Source: Candidatus Dojkabacteria bacterium UBA3081 (GTDB lineage: Bacteria > Patescibacteriota > Dojkabacteria > SC72). Taken from it: 17,758 nt of DNA. The first letter of the stretch is position 1. Each line of letters opens with the position of its first letter. The stretch covers positions 1 through 17,758 of the forward strand of contig DFBL01000029.1 in the NCBI GenBank assembly GCA_002366615.1, written 5' to 3'. The translations under genes were made by a program, and so were the position numbers. Below are positions 6,116 through 12,075 of the stretch, piece by piece. The notes below the pieces were generated by a model. It saw only the letters and a program-made list of their open reading frames with translations, was not told the origin of the DNA and ran no database searches.

Positions 6116-6646
6116 ATGACAGAGAAAGAAACTAATAGCTTAATCAAAAATGTAAATGTAGAACGAATTCCTCTTTCCTCTTGGCCTTCATATTTCATTC
6201 AGAGATATATGAAGCTAAATTATGAACAATCATATATTCTTGACAATCTTTTAAAGACAGGTTCTAAGCCTTCTTATCATGATCTGAATATTTCAATTTT
6301 TGATAAGATTATTAAGAATAGTACCATACAAGAGTTTAGCCCAACTATTGGAATCTTCTTTGTTTTAGATTTCTATGAACATAAACATAAGAAAAGTGAA
6401 GAGTTTGTTCAACTATATAGAGAGCATTATTTCTATTCTGAATTTTCTAATGAAATTGTAAATATTATTAAGCCCCTAGAAGAACAAGATGTATTGTCAA
6501 CCCCTGAGGAATTCTTTTCTGTTCTTGTAGCTAGCAATTTTAAAAATTCAAATTTGCGCAACCAATCTCTATCATATATTCACGATGGCAGAGATATTAA
6601 ACAGTCTCTATTAGGAATAGTAAACCAATTCAGAAAAGAGAATTAA
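6116..6646 (+). CDS. Unknown protein A' (copy 2 of a duplicated pair)
   Basis: No recognised family. From the ATG at 6116 the protein has 176 residues (a TTG directly before it would add one). It is soluble, helical and rich in aromatic residues. It shares with protein A the motifs IPLSSWPS (near residue 18), DLNISIFDKI, EFSPTIGIFF and the best-conserved block KPLEEQDVLSTPEEFFS, plus a terminal DGRDIKQSL matching NGRKASDTL. Identity by eye is about 30%, far lower than the about 94% identity of the duplicated non-coding flank, so the proteins have diverged quickly or the flank has been homogenised. The gene follows a gatC-tail relic, just as protein A follows gatC. Its likely promoter is that of the truncated tRNA-Leu. 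Confidence 0.75.
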   Translation: MTEKETNSLIKNVNVERIPLSSWPSYFIQRYMKLNYEQSYILDNLLKTGSKPSYHDLNISIFDKIIKNSTIQEFSPTIGIFFVLDFYEHKHKKSEEFVQLYREHYFYSEFSNEIVNIIKPLEEQDVLSTPEEFFSVLVASNFKNSNLRNQSLSYIHDGRDIKQSLLGIVNQFRKEN

Positions 6647-6650
6647 CAGA

Positions 6651-6692
6651 ACTAATCAGTATATATTCTACAATGTTTTAGGCTAACCATTT
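6651..6692 (-). pseudogene. Edges of a deleted kinase gene
   Basis: Right after protein A' the plus strand reads CTAATCAGTATATATTCTAC, which resembles the 3' end of the kinase gene after protein A (CTAGTAATCAATATATTCTAC, 5347-5367) apart from small gaps. The following bases to 6692 (AATGTTTTAG...CCATTT) resemble the kinase start region (5936-5957). The roughly 550 nt between are missing. This supports loss of the kinase from copy 2 by internal deletion. The match is short and AT-rich, so confidence is moderate. Confidence 0.5.
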
Positions 6693-6796
6693 ACCTTTTA
6701 AAAAACATAGAAGTACTGTAAAATATACAGTCTTAAGCCGAGATGGTGAAACTGGCAGACACGCTTGCCTTAGGAGCAAGTGGGATTAATATCCCT
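6693..6796 (+). repeat. Direct repeat copy 2: tRNA-Leu promoter and 5' part
   Basis: This is the counterpart of 5958-6061 at offset 735. It runs from ACCTTTTAAAAAACATAG through the first three quarters of the intact tRNA-Leu. The A-rich tract carries one C, and the outer base of the palindrome is A here and G in copy 1. Confidence 0.9.
6715..6731 (+). promoter_or_regulatory. tRNA-Leu promoter region containing a palindrome
   Basis: ACTGTA-AAATA-TACAGT is an inverted repeat with 6-bp arms that contains a -10-like TAAAAT (6719-6724), 12 nt before the tRNA start at 6737. The TTTTAA 17 nt upstream is a poor -35. In copy 1 (5980-5996) the repeat is kept with 5-bp arms. It could be a factor-binding site or simply an AT-rich promoter; the sequence alone does not decide. 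Confidence 0.45.
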
Positions 6797-6822
6797 TGGA
6801 GGTTCGAGTCCTCTTCTCGGCA
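6737..6822 (+). tRNA. tRNA-Leu (anticodon UAG)
   Basis: A complete class II tRNA. The acceptor GCCGAGA/TCTCGGC is perfect. The anticodon stem CTTGC/GCAAG closes the loop CTTAGGA with anticodon TAG (6771-6773). The long variable arm GGGAT/ATCCC is intact, as is the T arm GAGG(T)/(C)CCTC around TTCGAGT. The discriminator is A and no CCA is encoded. The 3' end is 24 nt before the ATG of the next protein gene. Confidence 0.97.
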
Positions 6823-6846
6823 TATTTAATACTAGATAGAGATATA

Positions 6847-7086
6847 ATGTCAAAAATAATAAAACCATTTCAAAAAGTACTACTACAAAAAAGACTATGT
6901 GTTGGATGTACCAACTCTTTAGACAAAGCTAAAAAACTTGGGAAACTATCAGAGAGAAGAGAACTAGTAGAGTGTAAATGTAAAAGAAGGTATGTGTATA
7001 ATAAGGAATTAAATGAATATCAAAGAGCTTCTTTCCAGGAGGAGCAACAGTTCTTAAAAGAACTTAACAAAAAACCTGTATTATAG
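6847..7086 (+). CDS. Cys-rich mini-protein (CxxC...CxC), unknown function
   Basis: From the ATG at 6847 the protein has 79 residues. A longer reading would begin inside tRNA-Leu and is rejected. It is basic, with CVGC at 18-21 and CKC at 43-45, a spacing that could form one zinc ribbon, followed by RRYVYN and a charged helical tail (YQRASFQEEQQFLKEL). The basic N terminus and possible metal site suggest RNA or ribosome association, but this is inference. No transmembrane segment. It probably shares a transcript with tRNA-Leu (24 nt upstream); tRNA-Glu begins 18 nt after its stop. Confidence 0.7.
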   Translation: MSKIIKPFQKVLLQKRLCVGCTNSLDKAKKLGKLSERRELVECKCKRRYVYNKELNEYQRASFQEEQQFLKELNKKPVL

Positions 7087-7104
7087 TAAAATCTCTGGAG
7101 GTAC

Positions 7105-7180
7105 GCCGCTATCGTCTAGTGGTCCAGGACGACAGGTTTTCATCCTGTAAACCGGGGTTCGATTCCCCGTAGCGGTACCA
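7105..7180 (+). tRNA. tRNA-Glu (anticodon UUC)
   Basis: The acceptor stem is GCCGCTA/TAGCGGT (G1-T72 wobble) and the D-arm region has the typical tRNA-Glu form TCGTCTAGTGGTCCAGGAC. The anticodon stem ACAGG/CCTGT closes the loop TTTTCAT with anticodon TTC. The T stem CGGGG/CCCCG is perfect. The discriminator A at 7177 is followed by an encoded CCA (7178-7180). lepB starts 27 nt downstream. tRNA-Glu is the substrate branch on which GatCAB acts for the Gln codons if GlnRS is missing. Confidence 0.96.
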
Positions 7181-7207
7181 AAATATTAACTTTAATGCCC
7201 CAAGTGA

Positions 7208-7810
7208 ATGTACGAACTCAAAGAAGAAGAGATGGATAGTAAAACAAAATTTACAGAAGTGATTGGCTCTGTTGGTAAATTCGTATACTCCCTTATTGAA
7301 ACTATCCTAGTTGCTTTAGTTCTAGCTATTGTACTATATCTCTTTATTATGACTCCCCATGAAGTTGTTGGTAGCTCTATGCATCCTACATACAAAAATG
7401 GAGAGTTTCTAATGGCAAATAAGATAATGTATAAATTTTCTGAACCACAAAGAGGTGATGTAACAATATTTAAATACTCTGACACTCAAGACTTTATTAA
7501 ACGAATCATAGGAATACCAGGAGATGAGGTAATGATAAAAGATGGAAAGATATATATTAATGGTTCTCTTTTAGATGAATCAAACTACCTAGAAGGCTCA
7601 GTAATAACCAATGGAGGTTCATATATACATGAAGGACAATCAATAGTTCTAGCTCAAGATGAATACTTTGTTTGTGGTGATAACAGAACAAACAGCTCTG
7701 ATTCAAGAGAGTTTGGCCCTATTGATGAAGATAAGATTAAAGGTAAAGCATGGATTGTATACTTCCCCTTTAACCAGTTTAGACTTGTAACTCATGAGAC
7801 ATATCAGTAG
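7208..7810 (+). CDS. lepB: Signal peptidase I
   Basis: Type I signal peptidase removes signal peptides from exported proteins at the outer face of the membrane. The 200-residue protein has a short cytoplasmic N terminus, one membrane helix (about 26-48) and then the catalytic domain. The nucleophile motif GSSMHPT gives Ser57, the general-base Lys98 is in FIKRIIGIPGDEV, and the box GDNRTNSSDSREFGPI lies near 157-172. The size and single anchor match Gram-positive-type enzymes. The ATG at 7208 is used; Met9 (7232) is a possible alternative. It follows tRNA-Glu by 27 nt and precedes parA. The exported protein at 891 is a plausible substrate. Confidence 0.96.
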   Translation: MYELKEEEMDSKTKFTEVIGSVGKFVYSLIETILVALVLAIVLYLFIMTPHEVVGSSMHPTYKNGEFLMANKIMYKFSEPQRGDVTIFKYSDTQDFIKRIIGIPGDEVMIKDGKIYINGSLLDESNYLEGSVITNGGSYIHEGQSIVLAQDEYFVCGDNRTNSSDSREFGPIDEDKIKGKAWIVYFPFNQFRLVTHETYQ

Positions 7811-7839
7811 TAGACTCATTTCGTGAAACATGATAAATT
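7811..7839 (+). promoter_or_regulatory. parA promoter with an embedded parS-like half-site
   Basis: TAGACT (7811-7816), a 17-nt spacer and TAAATT (7834-7839) lie exactly 6 nt before the parA ATG at 7846, implying a leaderless mRNA. Inside the spacer, TTTCGTGAAACA (7819-7830) contains GTGAAACA, the right half of the conserved bacterial parS consensus TGTTTCACGTGAAACA; the left half is degenerate. This is the right place for ParB or ParA autoregulation. It could also be a decayed centromere site. Confidence 0.4.
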
Positions 7840-7845
7840 AGATAT

Positions 7846-8637
7846 ATGGAAATTTTCGTAATTGCAAATCAGAAAGGTGGTGTAGGTAAAACTACTACCA
7901 CACTCAATCTTGGTGCAGCTATAGCTAAAAAAGACAAAAAAGTCTTGTTAATTGACTTAGATCCCCAAGCTAATCTCTCTTCAGGATTAGGATTTACTCA
8001 ACAGTTTGATAAAGATAGTTGGGATTCAAATGAACAAGCCCCATACAAAAATATATATGATGTACTAGTAAATTCAACCCCTATTCAATCTGTATTTGTG
8101 TCTACAAACACTCCTAATCTTTTTTTAGTACCCTCACACCTTTCATTAGCTGGTGCTGAAATAGAGATGGTTAATATGTTAAGTAGAGAAACATTACTTA
8201 GCAAAGCTATTCAAGATATTGAAGAGGAATTTGACGCCATTATGATTGATTGTCCACCATCCCTTGGATTACTTACAATAAATGCACTCAGTGCCGGAGA
8301 CAATTTAATTATCCCCATACAGTGCGAATACTTCGCTTTAGAAGGCTTGGGTCAATTAATTAATACCATTAATTTAGTAAAAGGTATTAATCCTAACCTT
8401 AAATTAGGAGGAGTCATACTCACTATGTATGATAGTAGAACTAAACTCTCTTCAAGTGTCGTCGAGGATGTAAGAACATTCTTTAAAAATACTGCCTTTG
8501 CTACAGTTGTACCTAGAAATGTAAGACTCTCTGAAGCTCCTTCCTTTGGGAAAACAATATTTCAATATGACAGGAAATCAAGTGGCGCAAGAGCATACCA
8601 CAAACTAGCAAATGAATTTGTAAAAAGGTTTCTTTAA
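7846..8637 (+). CDS. parA: Chromosome partitioning ATPase ParA (Soj)
   Basis: ParA is a Walker-type ATPase that dimerises on DNA with ATP and is released by ParB, moving the replication origin. The 263-residue protein has the deviant Walker A KGGVGKTT at 10-17, DLDPQAN at 37-43 (A' motif) and Walker B IMIDCPPS at 132-139. LSSSVVEDVR and RNVRLSEAPSFGKTI near the C terminus are typical of chromosomal Soj. There is no N-terminal HTH, so it is the small, chromosome-type form. parB follows after 17 nt. No Shine-Dalgarno sequence. Confidence 0.97.
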   Translation: MEIFVIANQKGGVGKTTTTLNLGAAIAKKDKKVLLIDLDPQANLSSGLGFTQQFDKDSWDSNEQAPYKNIYDVLVNSTPIQSVFVSTNTPNLFLVPSHLSLAGAEIEMVNMLSRETLLSKAIQDIEEEFDAIMIDCPPSLGLLTINALSAGDNLIIPIQCEYFALEGLGQLINTINLVKGINPNLKLGGVILTMYDSRTKLSSSVVEDVRTFFKNTAFATVVPRNVRLSEAPSFGKTIFQYDRKSSGARAYHKLANEFVKRFL

Positions 8638-8654
8638 ATTATTAATCACAAAAA

Positions 8655-9524
8655 ATGGAAGAAAAAAGATTAGGAAAAGGATTGGCTGCACTCATTGATT
8701 CAAATCAGATAGATAATTCGTCTAGTTCATATAGGGAGAAATTTGATATTAACAAGATAATGCCAAATCCCTTCCAACCTAGAATGCATATTGATCCCAA
8801 TGAATTAATTGGATTAGCAGACTCTATTAGAGAAAATGGTGTAATACAACCACTGATTGTTACTAAGGATAAAGAATCTGATAAATACCTAATAATAGCA
8901 GGTGAAAGAAGGTTTAGAGCTGCACAACTAGCTGGTCTTAAATATGTACCCATTGTAATTAAAGAGTCCTCTCCACAACAGATGCTTGAATTAGCATTAA
9001 TTGAGAACATCCAAAGAGAAGATCTAAATCCTCTAGAAGAAGCATACGCATTTCAACAGCTACAAGATGAATTTGGATTAGCCCAACAAGATATTGCAAA
9101 AAAGGTCGGATTAAACAGAGTAACAATATCTAACAAGATAAGGTTACTTAAATTACCAGAACCAGTAAAAGAGGTAGTACTCAATGAAACAATCTCCGAA
9201 GGACACGCTAGAGCTCTTCTGGGCATACTGGATGCTGAATCTCTAATTGCTGCAACAGACATAGTTGTTAAAAGAGGTCTTAGTGTTCGTGCAACTGAAT
9301 CTCTTGTAAGAAAGATTAACTATGGAAAAAATTCTAAGTACAAACTTCTAGATACCAAAAACTTAGATCTAATGAAATATGGAAAATTAATCTCTAAAAA
9401 AATTGGATTTCAAACAAATGTTAAGAAACTAAGCAAAGGAGGAAAAGTAATTATTAGATATCGAAGTAAAGGAGACCTAAAAGAGCTTCTTAGCAAACTC
9501 GGAGTAGATAAAAGTAGCGATTAA
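8655..9524 (+). CDS. parB: Chromosome partitioning protein ParB (Spo0J)
   Basis: ParB binds parS, spreads by CTP-dependent clamp formation and loads SMC. The 289-residue protein has a short N-terminal ParA-contact tail (EKRLGKGLAALID, 3-15), the CTP-binding box with GERRFRAAQ (83-91) and ENIQREDLNPLEEA (117-130), and the HTH at about 143-164 (LAQQDIAKKVGLNRVTISNKI). A C-terminal dimerisation domain of about 60 residues follows. All CTPase motifs look intact. The gene ends in a 4-nt convergent overlap with rlmB, so no terminator separates them. Confidence 0.96.
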   Translation: MEEKRLGKGLAALIDSNQIDNSSSSYREKFDINKIMPNPFQPRMHIDPNELIGLADSIRENGVIQPLIVTKDKESDKYLIIAGERRFRAAQLAGLKYVPIVIKESSPQQMLELALIENIQREDLNPLEEAYAFQQLQDEFGLAQQDIAKKVGLNRVTISNKIRLLKLPEPVKEVVLNETISEGHARALLGILDAESLIAATDIVVKRGLSVRATESLVRKINYGKNSKYKLLDTKNLDLMKYGKLISKKIGFQTNVKKLSKGGKVIIRYRSKGDLKELLSKLGVDKSSD

Positions 9525-10264
9525 GATACCTCCTGTCTAAGTTTCTCATACATCAATACACCTGCACTAACACTTACATTAAGAGAACCAATACCCTCTC
9601 TCATAGGTATAGAAACAGTATCATCTACTCTCTCAATCATCCCAGTTGATATACCCACATCCTCTGCACCTAGAACAAATGCACAGGGTCCTGTTAAATC
9701 TTTCTTAAAATATGTCTCCCCTTCCATATGTACACCAAATATCTTAATACCATTCTTGTTTAGCTCTTTAATAGCCATAAAGAGATTCATTTGTATAAGA
9801 GGTATTCTTTCAGCAGCACCCATAGATATACGGATAGTTTCATCAGTTATTAAACTTTTATCACGATTTTGTGTAATTATTCCATTAACACCAGTAGCAA
9901 AGGCTGTCCTCATGATTGCCGCTATATTTTGAGTATATTTAACATCATCTAATATTAGAAAAAAGGGAATCTTATCCTCTTTGTATATACTCTCCAGTAG
10001 CTCATTAAGCTCCCATATATTTTGAGAATACATAACTCCAACAATACTCTCCGAAGAAGATGACCTTAATCTTCTTTTTAATGTCCTTGCAGGCACTCTT
10101 AATATTGGAATTCTTCTCTCTCCAGCAATCTGTACAATCTCTTTTGTCTTTGGATCTTTGTATGCACTACTAGATAGATAAATACGTTCAAAATTCCTAC
10201 CCTCTTTAAGTAGTTCAAGCATTGCATTCTTACTTTCTATTTGAATGAATCTATCTTTAGCCAT
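9521..10264 (-). CDS. SpoU/TrmH-family RNA 2'-O-ribose methyltransferase, RlmB-like
   Basis: SPOUT enzymes of this group methylate ribose 2'-O in 23S rRNA or tRNA with SAM. From the ATG at 10264 the protein has 247 residues. An N-terminal L30e-like substrate-binding domain (about 1-80) is followed by the knotted catalytic domain with motif 1 NIAAIMRTA (113-121, catalytic Arg), motif 2 FVLGAEDVG (196-204) and motif 3 IPM...GSLNVSVSAGVLMYE (219-240). The start at 10264 is chosen because GGGAGA lies 4 nt upstream, one of the few Shine-Dalgarno sequences here, and because a longer frame would overlap rpmA. It is last in the rplU operon, 22 nt after rpmA. RlmB (G2251) is the likeliest identity; TrmH-type substrate choice is open. 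Confidence 0.88.
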   Translation of the reverse strand: MAKDRFIQIESKNAMLELLKEGRNFERIYLSSSAYKDPKTKEIVQIAGERRIPILRVPARTLKRRLRSSSSESIVGVMYSQNIWELNELLESIYKEDKIPFFLILDDVKYTQNIAAIMRTAFATGVNGIITQNRDKSLITDETIRISMGAAERIPLIQMNLFMAIKELNKNGIKIFGVHMEGETYFKKDLTGPCAFVLGAEDVGISTGMIERVDDTVSIPMREGIGSLNVSVSAGVLMYEKLRQEVS

Positions 10265-10286
10265 CTGTCTCCCTATATTATACTGA

Positions 10287-10544
10287 TTATACAACATCCA
10301 CAAGATATCTACCCCTCTTGTATCCACTCATTCTTCTAAACTTCACAACCCCATCACTTTTAGCATGTATGGAGTAATCTTTTGACATATATGTATTTTT
10401 CCCAGGATGGTATACAGAACCTCTCTGTTTAAGAATAATGTTACCAGATATTACCTCTTCTCCCTCATACTTCTTAAGACCCAGTCTTTTACCTGCGACA
10501 TTACCGGAAGTTGATACACTACCTGCCCCTAATGTATGTGCCAT
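10287..10544 (-). CDS. rpmA: Ribosomal protein bL27
   Basis: bL27 lies at the peptidyl-transferase centre of the 50S subunit. The 85-residue protein is full length: MAH start, KRLGLKKYEGE (19-29), GNIILKQRG (34-42) and a C-terminal beta region with YSIHAKSDGVVKF. The N-terminal arm, normally near MAHKKGGGSTRNGRDS, here reads MAHTLGAGSVSTSGNVAG, with fewer positive charges. No N-terminal extension for proteolytic removal is present. The gene is third in the operon rplU-methyltransferase-rpmA-rlmB. Confidence 0.95.
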   Translation of the reverse strand: MAHTLGAGSVSTSGNVAGKRLGLKKYEGEEVISGNIILKQRGSVYHPGKNTYMSKDYSIHAKSDGVVKFRRMSGYKRGRYLVDVV

Positions 10545-10567
10545 TTGTAGTACATTTTCAATTTAAA

Positions 10568-11734
10568 TTACCTCTTTGAAAGGATAAAAATATTCCTTGT
10601 GATAATACTATTTATCCTTGACCATTTCAAGTCCTCACTACAATACTCTTTATTAATGATGTCCCATCTTTTACCAATAATATCAGAGATACTGAAAGTA
10701 GCCCATCCCTTATCTGTTTTGTAAGAGGGTAATACTATTACAACCATAAAACCCTCTCTTGCTATTCCCTCTAACATTTCAAAAAAGTTTGTATACAATT
10801 CCTTTACTTTTGTTAACAAACTCTCAGCTTTAGTTTGAGTTAACACTCTGCGTTGAGCAGGACCCATGAAAGGTTCACAAACAACAGCCCTTATATTACT
10901 TCTCTTTAACTCTTTAAGTTTTTTCTTTTCTACATTACTAACATCTAAATGAAAAACATTGTACATAGTTTGATTAATCAATCCTTCATAGGCAAGCCAT
11001 TCTAAATTCTCTTTAGTTATCTGCAATGCCCCTATATCAATATCTGAACCTAAAACATCAAAACCCAATACAGCGGCTTCCATTAAAACAGTTCCACTAC
11101 CACAAAATGGATCCCAAATAATTCCCTCTTTTAATCCTGTTAAATTACACATAATTCTGGCTAACTTTTGGGGTAATACACCCATATCGAAATCAACAGA
11201 TGGTTTACTCAAGTCCCTTTTAACAAAAGCATTTAAATCTTGGATAGCTAATGTCTTAGCGTATAATCTTCCTAAAGAGGTATCAAATATACAAAGTTCA
11301 AAACCGTTTTCTAATATCTTGTTGTTAATAATTTGAGCTGCATTTAATTCATCTCTTTTAGGTAAAAGAAATCTAGAAGATACATCTGCCTTCCGGAAAT
11401 TCCTTTTTATATCATTAGAAAGTTTTTGAATATCTCTAGCCCCTATACCTATATCTCCTATAGCTGATATCCCAAACACTACCCTATTTTGTGTGAAATA
11501 TGGTTCTAAAAAAGAATCCAAATCATCAATTATCTCCCCATATCTAATAAAGCCCCCTAATCGATTAAATATCCTGTCTAAGACATCTTTAGAAACACTC
11601 TTACTTTCAAAAAGTAATATGTTATCACTAATCTTTTTTACACAATTTTTGGAAATACCATATGAGTACAGAACTGCAGAAAGCTCTGCTATTGATAAAC
11701 TAACAAAATGCCCACACTCAAAAAAGTATTGCAT
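10568..11734 (-). CDS. Trm11/Trm-G10-like RNA guanine-N2 methyltransferase (UPF0020 family)
   Basis: A SAM-dependent methyltransferase of the THUMP/UPF0020 group, which make N2-methylguanosine in tRNA or rRNA. The N-terminal half (about 1-180) has the THUMP-like substrate-binding layout with weak motifs. LARIMCNLTGLKEG leads to motif I DPFCGSGT (208-215), then LGSDID (228-233) contacts SAM. The catalytic motif IV, DPPY or NPPY in most family members, is CEPFMGP (286-292); EP-[YF]-x-GP variants are known to me from archaeal-type homologues, so activity may be kept. The 388-residue length is usual. The ATG overlaps the rplU stop (TAATG), so it is translationally coupled to L21. Position between rplU and rpmA suggests a ribosome-linked target, but tRNA G10 is the best family guess. 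Confidence 0.82.
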   Translation of the reverse strand: MQYFFECGHFVSLSIAELSAVLYSYGISKNCVKKISDNILLFESKSVSKDVLDRIFNRLGGFIRYGEIIDDLDSFLEPYFTQNRVVFGISAIGDIGIGARDIQKLSNDIKRNFRKADVSSRFLLPKRDELNAAQIINNKILENGFELCIFDTSLGRLYAKTLAIQDLNAFVKRDLSKPSVDFDMGVLPQKLARIMCNLTGLKEGIIWDPFCGSGTVLMEAAVLGFDVLGSDIDIGALQITKENLEWLAYEGLINQTMYNVFHLDVSNVEKKKLKELKRSNIRAVVCEPFMGPAQRRVLTQTKAESLLTKVKELYTNFFEMLEGIAREGFMVVIVLPSYKTDKGWATFSISDIIGKRWDIINKEYCSEDLKWSRINSIITRNIFILSKR

Positions 11735-12066
11735 TATTTAATCTCTTTAACCAAAACCCTGTTAATTAAAGCCCTATGACCCCTACTCTTTCTGTATCTT
11801 GCTTTCGCCTTATACTTAAATACATCTACCTTCTTATCTTTCTTTTCCGCTACAATCTCAAGTACAACCTTACTACCTTTTACAAAGGGTTCCCCTATTT
11901 TAGTGTCTTTTCCATCTGAGATTAGTAAAACTTCAGTTATCTCTAACTTATCACCCTTTTTACCATCAAGTTTGTTAACCTCGTACTCTTTATCCTCATA
12001 AACCTTTAGCTGAGTACCAGACAATTTAATTACTGCGAATTTTTCATTCTTTTCTTTTTTATCCAT
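11734..12066 (-). CDS. rplU: Ribosomal protein bL21
   Basis: bL21 binds 23S rRNA domain I and is usually encoded next to bL27. The 110-residue protein shows the L21 order: FAVIKLSGTQLKV (9-21, normally FAVIKTGGKQYKV), GDKLEITEVLLISDG, IGEPFVKGSKV, and the C-terminal RYRKSRGHRALINRVLVKEI. The basic patch and the GHR motif are intact, although GHRQ is GHRA. It begins the minus-strand ribosomal operon and has a strong promoter with almost no leader. Its stop overlaps the start of the methyltransferase. Confidence 0.95.
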   Translation of the reverse strand: MDKKEKNEKFAVIKLSGTQLKVYEDKEYEVNKLDGKKGDKLEITEVLLISDGKDTKIGEPFVKGSKVVLEIVAEKKDKKVDVFKYKAKARYRKSRGHRALINRVLVKEIK

Positions 12067-12075
12067 AACGAGAGG

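Noticed and set aside
10265..10327. Longer N terminus for the RlmB-like protein
   Set aside because: It would overlap rpmA by about 40 nt, adds residues unlike the family, and the ATG at 10264 has a good Shine-Dalgarno sequence.
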